NCBI RefSeq assembly: GCF_000244895.1
Contig: NZ_CM001441.1
Location: 3,926,226 to 3,990,225 of the forward strand
Origin: Desulfosporosinus youngiae DSM 17734
GTDB taxonomy: Bacteria > Bacillota > Desulfitobacteriia > Desulfitobacteriales > Desulfitobacteriaceae
Length of the DNA: 64,000 nucleotides
Direction of reading: 5' to 3'
This document shows positions 29,202 through 38,242 of the stretch, in pieces (positions within the stretch are counted from its first letter, which is position 1; each line of letters opens with the position of its first letter). The position numbers and the translations under genes were made by a program. The notes beneath the pieces are model-generated. The model made no database searches and had not been told where the DNA came from. It saw only the letters and a program-made list of their open reading frames with translations.

Positions 29202-32200
29202 CTACCGGGAAATAATGATTGGCTCGCAGAGAGGTTTCCCATCCCAGCCGCTCCAAATCATCACCTTGCCCTGAAACTTTTTGTCACCTGGCGGCCAAAT
29301 AAATCCACCGCCAATGTTGTATATTTCACCAGGTGCGAGAGTTTTTTCCAAATAAGACTGCTGCACGATGCTTTGAACCTCCAGGCTGGGCTCAGTCTCT
29401 GAGGTTTGATCCTGTTGATAAAGTACTATATTAACCAAAACCTTGATGGCTTTCCCGGAAAGATTGTGAACCTGAGTAGCAAGTTCTTTGCCGCTGATCC
29501 CGATGATCGGCTGCTCAGGCGTTAGCGGAGCACTAACTTCAATCAACTGACCGACCACATTAACCTGGGCCTGAGCTTGAATTGCAGGATTGCTTTTCAA
29601 TTGCACCAAGACATCCGCCGTTCCCGGTTTCATCCCTGTGAAGAGACCCTCTTCTGTAATCTGAGCCAGGCTCGGGTCGCCTAAAATACTCCAGGTTAAA
29701 AGGAACTGCCCTTGATCATCCTTGTCCACCCCTTGCCCGGCTTGATTCTCAGCTTTCAATTGAATCGTTCTCCCCACGGGGATCTCCGCGGTAGCCGGAG
29801 TGATTTCTAAAGAGTTTACTTCCTCAGGCGCAGGCGGGGCAGCACTGATTTTGTAGTAAATATCCGAGCGGCCTTTGTCCATAAAGCAGACAATCGCACC
29901 TAAAGCTTCCATTGCCTGAGGGGTAGCCATGTAAGCGTCTATCGTATCGACATGCTTGAATACACCTGAGGAGGTCTGAAAACTTAGCAGTGCTGTCACC
30001 GCATTGCCCGTGGTTTTGGTAAAGTCCGGTCCTTGAGGATCAACTCCCCAAGCCGTAACCCCCATAATAGCCTGGGCTGCGGACTCACAATTCACCGAAC
30101 CCCAGGAGCCGAATTTGCCGTCACTCAGTTGATTCTCGCTCAACCAGCGAATGGCCTGTTCTCCCGCCTCTTTTACCGCCAGCATATCCCGGTAGGGGGC
30201 CAGGGCATAAAGGGCCATGCCGGTCATATCCACTTCCGGCAATCCGCCGCTGAAAGACCAGCCTTCTTTCACCCGGTGGTCCAGGATATGTTGGATTAAG
30301 GCTTCCCGGTTGTTCTTGACTTGGGAAGGAACAATAGCTCCAGCCCCGTCCAGAGCAATCAGTGCCCAGATTCCGGCATTGATGCCCTGACTCAGACTGG
30401 GGTAATCCATAATTTCTTGCAGGAGGTTTTCCCCGGCAAAAGCATAAGGATCCCCCCCTGCTGAGAGCACGCCAAGGGAAGTACGGGCATAATCTGTGAG
30501 CTGGCTTCCTACTCCGCTTTCATTAACCTTGGCGGTCAGTTGGGACAAATACTCCTCCCGGTCATTGGCGGAAATCCACTCCGGACTGCAGGCATTGAGG
30601 CCAAAGACATCCCAGTCCGACAAAATTTTCCCCCCTTGGGAATTGGCATTGACATAATTAGCGGCTTTGGCAATAGCCGTTTGAATTCCTGCCCTGTCAA
30701 CGGGGGTCACTTGATAAGCCCTGATCTCCAGGTTAATCGTCGCCTGCAGTTCAGGATGGGCTGCCACCCGGGCGTTAACTGAGACTGTCCCCGCCTGCTG
30801 ACCGGCTGTGACCAGACCCTGATTATCCACAGTCGCCAAAGGTGAGCCGCTTTTCCACTCCAAGCTCTCACCCTGGACCACCTTGCCGTCAGGTGTGAGG
30901 ATTCGAGCCTGAAGAGGCAGCTTCTGACCGATTAACACTACCGGCCGGGCAGGTGTAAGGCTGAGACTGAACCCTGACCCTGGGGCCACTACCCTGACGT
31001 TAAGCTCGGCACGCAGACGATTGTCGGCTTCATCATTGTCAGAGTGGCGGATGGTGATCCTGGCTTCGCCCAGAGCTTTGCCCTTTAAGAGGCCATCCTT
31101 TACCTCTGCTGCTGCGGAGTTACTGCTTTCCCAGCTCAGACCATTCAGCGGAAGCTGACGGCCGTAGGTGTCCAGCAAACGCACAGGCAGCGTATACTCT
31201 CCGCCCGCAAACAGGGTGCATTCCTCCCCCTCCAGTTCCAACCGCCAGGGAACAGGGGTGAACCCGGGATCAGTAAAGCGTGCTAAAGCACTCCCCCCTA
31301 CCGCAGCATACAGCTCTCCCTGGGGTCCGGGGCCGGCTACAGCATAGAGCTGGCTGTCTGTTTGAGCAGGCTGGGATTTCCACTTCAGCTCGGCCCCTTC
31401 CTCCTTATCCTGGAAGGCATAGATTTTGTCATAGAATGTTGTATAAAGTGTCCCATCCGGACCAATCAGCGGAGCGGCCCTGAAGGCAACATGCTTATCC
31501 GGAGAGGTAGTCTCTACAACCGGATAAGTCCATTTCAGATTGCCCCTTTCCGTCTCCAGCGCGTAAAGCTCATTTCCGGCTGTCTTATAGTATACCGTCC
31601 CCTGGTAATAAGCCGGGGAGCTGACCACCGCTTCGATATCCCGGTACCACTTTACCTCTCCGGCCGGGGTAAAGACCCACAGTCTATTCTGATCTGATTC
31701 TGCGGTACCTTTATCATTATTCAAAGTAATGAAATAGACGGCCCCCGCCTCATCCACAGCCATCCGCTTTTCTCGCCTTGCCACATTGCCATTGGCTTTT
31801 CCCACAAAAGGAGAATAGTCTCCCCGGCCTTCAATATCCGGCAATTGGTTAAGGACCTTTGTCCACCGGAGTGTACCCTCGGGTTTTATGGCGTTAATGG
31901 CTGATAAGCTGGCCACATAGATTGTTCCGTCCTGAGGAGAGACCACGGGCGTATTGAGCCCATTAGAAGTCAGGGCTACTACCCAGGCCCGGGAACCGTC
32001 TGCGGTGTTCAAGGCATAAAGGCTCTTGGCAGACACCACATAAAGAGTCTTGCCATCTGCCGACAGGGCAGGGGACGTTCCGGGCGCCACAGCCTCCTGT
32101 CCTTCCATGGCCGAAGTCCAGAGCACCTGCCCATTGGGGTTAATGGCATAGACCCGCCCGTTCCCCGAACCGATATAGCAAATCCCCTGTTCATCAATGA

Positions 32201-32513
32201 CTGGCCCCACTCCGCCGAGGGCATAATAAGCCCCTCTCTGCCCCAGATCCACCTTCCATTTCAAGGTCCGGTCCGGGAAAACGCAGTAGAGATACCCTTG
32301 GGAATCCACGGTATAGACCTGCCCTTCCCGGTCTACGCTAGGCAGATCATCCAGTCTGGGTATCGCGGACGCATCCTTATAATAGGAGCGCAGCCAGTCG
32401 GGGTAGACCTCTGTCTGTCCGGCCAGAGCAGCGGCGGGCAGCAGGCTCCATAAGATGGCAAAAACCATAAGGCAAGCCAGGACAGCCCGCTTCTTTTTCA
32501 TTTGTATCACCAT
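29202..32513 (-). CDS. Secreted beta-propeller protein with transcobalamin-N-like barrel
   Basis: 1103 aa from the ATG at 32513. The frame is open to a GTG at 32528, but that GTG is part of the GAGGAGG site. A signal peptide is followed by a PQQ-type beta-propeller (about 45-415, blades with GRVYAINPNGQVLW, KSLYALNTADGSRAW and NELYALETERGNLKW). Two BIG2-like Ig domains follow (about 425-600), then an alpha/alpha-barrel (about 605-885, with VDMTGMA and DGKFGSWGS), another BIG2-like domain and a C-terminal beta domain. The barrel is paralogous to that of the 668-aa protein. No CWB2 repeats or sortase motif, so wall attachment is unclear. Its ribosome site overlaps the upstream stop. Confidence 0.8.
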   Translation of the reverse strand: MVIQMKKKRAVLACLMVFAILWSLLPAAALAGQTEVYPDWLRSYYKDASAIPRLDDLPSVDREGQVYTVDSQGYLYCVFPDRTLKWKVDLGQRGAYYALGGVGPVIDEQGICYIGSGNGRVYAINPNGQVLWTSAMEGQEAVAPGTSPALSADGKTLYVVSAKSLYALNTADGSRAWVVALTSNGLNTPVVSPQDGTIYVASLSAINAIKPEGTLRWTKVLNQLPDIEGRGDYSPFVGKANGNVARREKRMAVDEAGAVYFITLNNDKGTAESDQNRLWVFTPAGEVKWYRDIEAVVSSPAYYQGTVYYKTAGNELYALETERGNLKWTYPVVETTSPDKHVAFRAAPLIGPDGTLYTTFYDKIYAFQDKEEGAELKWKSQPAQTDSQLYAVAGPGPQGELYAAVGGSALARFTDPGFTPVPWRLELEGEECTLFAGGEYTLPVRLLDTYGRQLPLNGLSWESSNSAAAEVKDGLLKGKALGEARITIRHSDNDEADNRLRAELNVRVVAPGSGFSLSLTPARPVVLIGQKLPLQARILTPDGKVVQGESLEWKSGSPLATVDNQGLVTAGQQAGTVSVNARVAAHPELQATINLEIRAYQVTPVDRAGIQTAIAKAANYVNANSQGGKILSDWDVFGLNACSPEWISANDREEYLSQLTAKVNESGVGSQLTDYARTSLGVLSAGGDPYAFAGENLLQEIMDYPSLSQGINAGIWALIALDGAGAIVPSQVKNNREALIQHILDHRVKEGWSFSGGLPEVDMTGMALYALAPYRDMLAVKEAGEQAIRWLSENQLSDGKFGSWGSVNCESAAQAIMGVTAWGVDPQGPDFTKTTGNAVTALLSFQTSSGVFKHVDTIDAYMATPQAMEALGAIVCFMDKGRSDIYYKISAAPPAPEEVNSLEITPATAEIPVGRTIQLKAENQAGQGVDKDDQGQFLLTWSILGDPSLAQITEEGLFTGMKPGTADVLVQLKSNPAIQAQAQVNVVGQLIEVSAPLTPEQPIIGISGKELATQVHNLSGKAIKVLVNIVLYQQDQTSETEPSLEVQSIVQQSYLEKTLAPGEIYNIGGGFIWPPGDKKFQGKVMIWSGWDGKPLCEPIIISR

Positions 32514-32524
32514 TATTCTCCTCC

Positions 32525-35500
32525 TCACTGAGCTTGAACAGGCAGCAGGATGGTTTGCACGGGCTCAAGCTGATCCGGAGCTGCCACTTGAATTTTTACC
32601 TGGTAATTTCCGGTCTTGGGAATCCTCAGACTGCCCGGGTATTCCTTGATCAGTCCCGGGGTTAGGGTATCGGTGAGCGAAGAATAGCTGATCACCTGCT
32701 CCGTTCCCTGATTTCCCTTTTGAATCAGGGTAATAGTCAGGCGCACAGACTGAGAACTCAGCTGCTGATTCATTAATTTAATCTTCAGCTCCTGCAGCCC
32801 ACCCAGTTTAAGGACTGAATTACTCACTTTGACTTGCAGGCCCTCCCCCCCGGATAAATCGGTGCCCTGCAGAGCCACTAAGCCTAATTCTCCCATGGAC
32901 AGGAAAACCATTCCTTCGTCAGCCGGGGCGATGGAGTGAGGTACGGTTATGGAAAATTCGTCTTTGATCTCCGCTTGCCAAAGAGGACTGAGCATCTCCC
33001 CTTGTTCACCGGTCAGGTTCAGATCGAAGACATACAAGCCTACCAGCGGAATATACAGCTGCCCATTCTCGCCGATGACCGGGGTATAAAGGCCCTGGGC
33101 CTCCTTCTTCCAACTATTGACCTGGAACTGTCCGTCTACCTGTGCCGTGCCGTCCGGACGAAGGAAGTACAAATGTTTCCGCTCTTGATTGGCCGGAGCG
33201 GAAACGGCGTAAACCATGCCGTTGGGAGCTACAGTGACCACCACCCGCTCAGCCAGCGGATAAACCCATTGCAGCGGATCATCCTTACCCGGATCAAGGG
33301 CAAGAAGACTGACCTGACTCCCTTCCTGCTGCTGAAGGATCAGAGCCCCTGCGGCGGAGCTGCCTTCCAGCTTGAGACCGGCTCCCCCTTTAGTATAAAG
33401 AGATTTTTTTTGTCCATCGGCAGAAAGCTCATACACAGTTGATCCTGAACTATAGTAGGCTTTTCCCGTGGAAGCTGCGGCCAGTCCGCTGACCACCCCG
33501 CCGGCGGCATAGGGCTGATTCCATTGCGGCTCTCCCTTTGCTTTATCCAGCTTGTAAATAAGCCCTCCCTTGGTAAGGGCCAGGACGCTGTCCCCCCCAA
33601 AGACCAGCTTAGCAACCGGGTCGTTGCCGGGGGCTGTGTACCCCCAGAGAACCTTCCCGCTCTGAGCTTCCACGGCAACGACGGCTGTACTGTTAGTGGC
33701 ATAGAGAAAGACATTGCCGTTCTCATCGACTTGAGGTGCGCTGAGGCTGATTCCGTAATAACTGCCCGGATCGGACGTCCACAAAGGGGTGGCATCACTC
33801 CGGCGCACTGCCTGAAGTTGATTCTGGTTGACATAAAAGATCTCCCCCCGGCGTCCTGTCGCCAGCTCCGCCACTTTTTTGCCATAGGAGCCGCCTAAGG
33901 GAAGCTGCCAGAGAATTTCATAAGGGGCGGGCAGAACTTCCAGCTTTACTGTGCAGTAAATCTCCGGATTGTTGATCAGACTGGCCTTCAGGCTGATCGT
34001 GCCTACCTCTTTGCCTGTCAGGTTAGCATTGTAGCGGATGCTGTCATCCCCGCTGCCCCCCTGATAGTTGAGCATGGCTACCTTCCCTGTTTCATCCCCC
34101 TCCTTAATCAGCTCCCACTTGATTAATTGTTTGGGTACAAAATAGCCGCTCTGATCGGCGACAAACACCCGGATCGGACTAAAGGCTTCTCCGTTGACCT
34201 CCGAAAGCTTTTCCCCCACGACTTGGTAGTCGCTCAGGGTTTTACCGGCGTAATCATTCTTATCATAAATAAAGACCATGCTCTGCACTACGGCCTGAGG
34301 CAGCACTGTCACCTGAATCGCTTGGCTCAGGGCAGGGTCCGTGCTGTCCTTAACCTTAACCGTTACCGTCGTTGTGACCTGCTCTTGACCGGGTGTCCGC
34401 TTAGCGGCGGTAATCAAACCATCACTGCTCACCGCGGCTACCTGGGGATCGGCGCTGGACCATTCCAGAGCCACACCGGGCAGACTAACCTCTGCCTGAT
34501 CCAACACTTGGGTCAGCACCCGGCCGCTTTCCTCAGAATAGAGGGTAAGCTCCGGCTGCCCGATAACCAGCTGAACAGGAACCGCCCCTGTCAAATCATA
34601 CAGCCTTGCCTTCTCCAGGGCGTCATAACTTTCTCCAGATTTGATTGCCCTGTACAAGGTTCCGTCCTCAGAAAGGGCAAACATACTGTAATCATTATTA
34701 GGAAAGGACGTATTGGGCTCAGCATAATAGGCCACCACGGTTCCGTCCGGCGCATAAATTCCTCTCGTGGTGTAGAGCAATCCGTCTGCTCCCAGCTGAG
34801 GATCAGGTCCGTTCTTGGGATAAATAACACACAGAGAATAATCTATGGCATAATTCTTGGCGGTCTTAGCACCTGTTGCCAGGTCCAGCTCCACCAGCCT
34901 GCCCTCACTGGAGACCAGCAGCCCTTCAGGCATGATCAGTGGCGGAAAAATCATAACATTCCGGCAGGAGCTGTTCTGCCAGGCTAAACTAACCGGCTGT
35001 CCCCCGCCGGGAGGATTGAGGCAGTAGATTTGATCGGCATTATCCACCAGATAAACTCTGCCGCCTTCGTCCACCGCAGCCTGGGTTTTGAACGAAGCAG
35101 CGGCGGGGGTTTTATATTCCCAGAGCAATTCCCCGTTCAAACCGTTCAGGACGGAAAGGGTATCCCCATGCACCAGATAAACCTGATTGCTCTGATCTAC
35201 GGTTGGAGCGGAATACAAGACCTGGCCGCCTTTAGCATTAAGAATCGGCTGCACAACGGGAAAACTCCAGGTCCATTTCTCATCCGACAGGTCAAGGCTG
35301 TAAAGGGCATTGTTTGCGCAGCTTAAATAAATCTGCCCGTTGGGCCCCAGTCCCGGCATGCCTGTGATCTGGGCCGGCAGCTCCACCTGGCGGAGCACAG
35401 CCCCGGTGTCCGGATCGAGGGCTAAAAGACTCTTTTCCTGCACCACCAGCACATATTCCTGTCCCTCCTGTTCTACTACCCTAGCCGGGAAAAGCTGGGT

Positions 35501-37255
35501 CAGGACAGGGGAAGCAAAACCCGCTTTGGGCCTTCCCTCAGGATCAAGGGCCAGCAGGTACCGTGTAGGCTCGTAAACAACATCACCAAAGGGGTTGGAC
35601 AACACAGTATAACTGGAGCCATCTGACGTCAATGCCGGTTTTCCATGCCCTGGTGTAGTGATTGGCACGGCATACGTCCAAAGGGGGGCCAGCTTTTGAT
35701 TGTAACTGGCTTGGACTTCTACATACCAATCCTTGGAAACACTGGGGATCCCCGATAAAGAAGCTGTCAGCTTCACTTTCCCCAGGTCTTGACCGGTTAT
35801 CTCTTTGGTGACTGTCAGTTTATTTACCAGACCCTGAGCATTGGTCACCAGCGTATATTTTTCCGTTCCGTCGACAGGCACTGCCTGCGGACTATCTGAC
35901 TGCCATTCGAGTTTAAAGTCTGTTCCCTGGGGAACGGGGGAAGGAATGTTGACCGTTGCGGTAAGGGTAAGCATCTCTCCGATTTTTAAGGAGGCCGGGC
36001 GGGCGCTGGAACCGGCCGGAGCAAGCACAATGCTGAGAGGCTGCCCGGTCTTAAAATACCAGCAGTTTGGGCCGCTGGTTCCCGTGATGGCGGGAGAAGT
36101 CTTGCTGCTTCCGGCCACGGGAACCGCTCCGGCTGCCATTTCAAATTTATAGGTTTTATTAAAGGCCAGCGGAACACAGCCCGCTCCCACTTCGCTCCAA
36201 AGAGATTTGCTTAAATCTACCTTCAGCTTGTTCGGCGCCTCCTCATCCCAGGCGACAGGGAGGGAGCTGCTGATCAAAGAACCAGTGCTCAAATAAAGAG
36301 CAACAGCTCCTATCGGGTTCTCCCCGTCAATGGGACGATTGTAGGTAAGGCTGACCTCTTGGGGATTGTAGCCCGGATAGACATTGTTTTGGTTATTCGT
36401 GGGGGTCCGGGCGACAACAGTGAGCTCGGGATCCAGACTGTCTCCCACCGTTACCGCCAAACTGCCTTTAATCTCCCTGTTTTCTTCCAGGGCAGCGGTA
36501 ATGTACACGATACCGGCCAGCTTTCCGGTGACCACCCCGTCACTGTCCACTGAAGCAACTTCCGGCACCTGACTTGTCCAGACCAAGGCCGAAGAGGTGG
36601 TTACCTCATTGCCCTCCTGATCATGAACCATCAGAGGCAGACCGGCTCCGATTGGGACCCGGTTATGCTCATCTGCGGAAGACAGGCTTAGTCCTTCTCC
36701 CGCCAGATTTGCCGGGGCGACTGACTGTTCCGGATTCTCTTGATTTAATGGTTCCTGAATAGTTTGATCTTCTTCACCCTTTTGGCCCTCTTCACTTTCT
36801 TGGCTCTCCGGATTCTCTTGGCTGAGTTCAGGCTCATCCGGTAAAATGTTTAAAACAGCCTGCTGGGTCTGCCCTTCGTAAAAAGCAAAAACTGTGATTT
36901 CAAGCATGTCCTCCCCAGGGTTTTCCGGCACTGTGAAGCTAAGGCGGTCACTGTCCTCCTCCAGAGTCTGCCCTGGCCCCTCTTCAGATTCGGGAAGGCA
37001 ATGCCATTGGATTCCTGTGCCGATAGGGCTTTCTGTTGTTCCAAACCGGGCCTGCAGTGTGACCACATCCCCGCTTCGGTAAGCCTCCTGATCAGGCTCC
37101 ACGGTCAAGCTAAGCTCTGATCCCGGACCTGCCGGAGAGGGCTCCCCCCCTCCCTGCTCAGAACCGGAAGAGGCAGCGGACACAGGCAGACATACGGAAC
37201 CTATTAATAAAAGAAGGACCAGGAACAGATTCAGCCCTTTGTGGGCAAATTTCAT
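32525..37255 (-). CDS. Giant secreted protein with Ig-like domains and two PQQ-type beta-propellers
   Basis: 1576 aa, the largest gene in the window. Signal peptide is 1-28. An Ig-like domain (about 46-138) is joined by an acidic Glu/Gln/Pro linker (140-185) to a BIG2 domain (about 195-272), a Big_5/SbsA-type Ig domain (about 278-405) and another Ig-like domain. Two PQQ-type propellers cover about 520-870 and 1110-1470, separated by BIG2 and other Ig-like domains; a beta domain ends the protein. No transpeptidase, nuclease or protease motif is seen. GGGGGAG precedes the ATG. As part of the cobalamin-controlled operon it could be a surface scaffold or capture protein; no direct evidence of ligand. 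Confidence 0.78.
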   Translation of the reverse strand: MKFAHKGLNLFLVLLLLIGSVCLPVSAASSGSEQGGGEPSPAGPGSELSLTVEPDQEAYRSGDVVTLQARFGTTESPIGTGIQWHCLPESEEGPGQTLEEDSDRLSFTVPENPGEDMLEITVFAFYEGQTQQAVLNILPDEPELSQENPESQESEEGQKGEEDQTIQEPLNQENPEQSVAPANLAGEGLSLSSADEHNRVPIGAGLPLMVHDQEGNEVTTSSALVWTSQVPEVASVDSDGVVTGKLAGIVYITAALEENREIKGSLAVTVGDSLDPELTVVARTPTNNQNNVYPGYNPQEVSLTYNRPIDGENPIGAVALYLSTGSLISSSLPVAWDEEAPNKLKVDLSKSLWSEVGAGCVPLAFNKTYKFEMAAGAVPVAGSSKTSPAITGTSGPNCWYFKTGQPLSIVLAPAGSSARPASLKIGEMLTLTATVNIPSPVPQGTDFKLEWQSDSPQAVPVDGTEKYTLVTNAQGLVNKLTVTKEITGQDLGKVKLTASLSGIPSVSKDWYVEVQASYNQKLAPLWTYAVPITTPGHGKPALTSDGSSYTVLSNPFGDVVYEPTRYLLALDPEGRPKAGFASPVLTQLFPARVVEQEGQEYVLVVQEKSLLALDPDTGAVLRQVELPAQITGMPGLGPNGQIYLSCANNALYSLDLSDEKWTWSFPVVQPILNAKGGQVLYSAPTVDQSNQVYLVHGDTLSVLNGLNGELLWEYKTPAAASFKTQAAVDEGGRVYLVDNADQIYCLNPPGGGQPVSLAWQNSSCRNVMIFPPLIMPEGLLVSSEGRLVELDLATGAKTAKNYAIDYSLCVIYPKNGPDPQLGADGLLYTTRGIYAPDGTVVAYYAEPNTSFPNNDYSMFALSEDGTLYRAIKSGESYDALEKARLYDLTGAVPVQLVIGQPELTLYSEESGRVLTQVLDQAEVSLPGVALEWSSADPQVAAVSSDGLITAAKRTPGQEQVTTTVTVKVKDSTDPALSQAIQVTVLPQAVVQSMVFIYDKNDYAGKTLSDYQVVGEKLSEVNGEAFSPIRVFVADQSGYFVPKQLIKWELIKEGDETGKVAMLNYQGGSGDDSIRYNANLTGKEVGTISLKASLINNPEIYCTVKLEVLPAPYEILWQLPLGGSYGKKVAELATGRRGEIFYVNQNQLQAVRRSDATPLWTSDPGSYYGISLSAPQVDENGNVFLYATNSTAVVAVEAQSGKVLWGYTAPGNDPVAKLVFGGDSVLALTKGGLIYKLDKAKGEPQWNQPYAAGGVVSGLAAASTGKAYYSSGSTVYELSADGQKKSLYTKGGAGLKLEGSSAAGALILQQQEGSQVSLLALDPGKDDPLQWVYPLAERVVVTVAPNGMVYAVSAPANQERKHLYFLRPDGTAQVDGQFQVNSWKKEAQGLYTPVIGENGQLYIPLVGLYVFDLNLTGEQGEMLSPLWQAEIKDEFSITVPHSIAPADEGMVFLSMGELGLVALQGTDLSGGEGLQVKVSNSVLKLGGLQELKIKLMNQQLSSQSVRLTITLIQKGNQGTEQVISYSSLTDTLTPGLIKEYPGSLRIPKTGNYQVKIQVAAPDQLEPVQTILLPVQAQ

Positions 37256-37325
37256 GATATCTCCCCCTATAAACGTTATTATTTTCTATTAAATACTTTT
37301 TTGGGTTTTATTTGGGGACGCCTAA

Positions 37326-37351
37326 ATCAGGAAGGGTTGTCCCTTCCTGAT
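37326..37351 (-). terminator. Intercistronic hairpin, possible attenuator
   Basis: Perfect 11-bp stem ATCAGGAAGGG/CCCTTCCTGAT with a 4-nt loop, followed on the minus strand by TTTAGG. It lies between the second DUF4430 gene and the 1576-aa gene. The short T-run suggests partial termination, lowering expression of the large genes relative to the small binders. Confidence 0.5.
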
Positions 37352-37405
37352 CCGAGCGGCAGTGTGATATTTAAATTTTCAGAGGGCGGTCAAGAACTTC
37401 TTCTT

Positions 37406-38209
37406 TTACCAGTTTTTATATTCCCATACTACAGAATCGCCAGACTGCAACTCATAAACAGATGCGGCAAAATCAGGTTCGATAATGTTGTTGTTCACAT
37501 CTACTATGGTATACATCCAGCCTTCTGTACCGGAGGCAAAGTCAGCGCCGATCCCGGCCACATAGCTGCCGCCACTGAAAACCGTAAGGTTATTTTCAGC
37601 CCAGTCCGGGTCGGAATAGTATTCATTTCCGGCCATGGCTAAGCCATGCAGAGCAGAGGAATCTTTTTTCAGGGTTTTGCCATTGTCGAGCATCCAGTCC
37701 AGATCGGTGAGATTGACAGTCTCATTAATGACATAAAAGTCATTAACCGTGCCGGGTGCATCCACATAGACGGAGATATCCGATACACTGACAGTAGGAG
37801 AGCCGTCAGTCTCTACGACGACATAAGCACTGACTTCCATGTTGTCATAGTGGGCAGTCACGTAAGCTCTTCCTTCTGTTAAAAGTCTGATTTTGACGGT
37901 ATCCGTCTCATCAATAGTGGCAACAGGGGTTGAACCATCTAAAAACTTAACCACGGAGGAGTCTGAGGTGGTCCACTCAATGTTTTCCGGGTCGGTGATT
38001 TCTTCTGTCATCCAGGTTGTCCCATCCAGACCCAAGACCTGGATATCCGCTACCTCATCATTAACCTCTCCTAAAATAGTGAAGTGTTCGGAATCGGCTA
38101 AGGTAAGCATATCCGTGGCTGCTTTAGCCGGTGCCGGTGCGACAAAGAAGGTTAGTCCCAAGGCCAAACTCATTACTAAACCGAGAAACTTTTGTTTGGT
38201 TTTAAACAT
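37406..38209 (-). CDS. Secreted BIG2-DUF4430 protein, copy B
   Basis: 267 aa. A signal peptide (to about residue 30, AKA) leads to a BIG2-like Ig domain (about 32-133) and a DUF4430 domain (about 141-264, with SALHGLAMAGNEYYSDPDW, EGWMYTIVDVNNN and YELQSGDSVVWEY). It is a tandem duplicate of the next gene. The Ig half is almost unchanged between copies, whereas the DUF4430 half differs more, chiefly at about residues 166-185 and 240-267. There is no lipobox or wall-binding repeat, so it is secreted free or held by partners. GGGGGAA precedes the ATG. It is the second gene after the tandem riboswitches and is likely a corrinoid-binding protein by family. Confidence 0.82.
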   Translation of the reverse strand: MFKTKQKFLGLVMSLALGLTFFVAPAPAKAATDMLTLADSEHFTILGEVNDEVADIQVLGLDGTTWMTEEITDPENIEWTTSDSSVVKFLDGSTPVATIDETDTVKIRLLTEGRAYVTAHYDNMEVSAYVVVETDGSPTVSVSDISVYVDAPGTVNDFYVINETVNLTDLDWMLDNGKTLKKDSSALHGLAMAGNEYYSDPDWAENNLTVFSGGSYVAGIGADFASGTEGWMYTIVDVNNNIIEPDFAASVYELQSGDSVVWEYKNW

Positions 38210-38242
38210 ACTTTTTCCCCCTTTAATCTGATCTTTTAATCT

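Noticed and set aside
34127-34987. Long plus-strand open frame (286 codons) opposite the 1576-aa gene
   Set aside because: It is an antisense shadow of a clearly structured beta-propeller/Ig protein, has no ribosome site and low-complexity unlikely protein composition.
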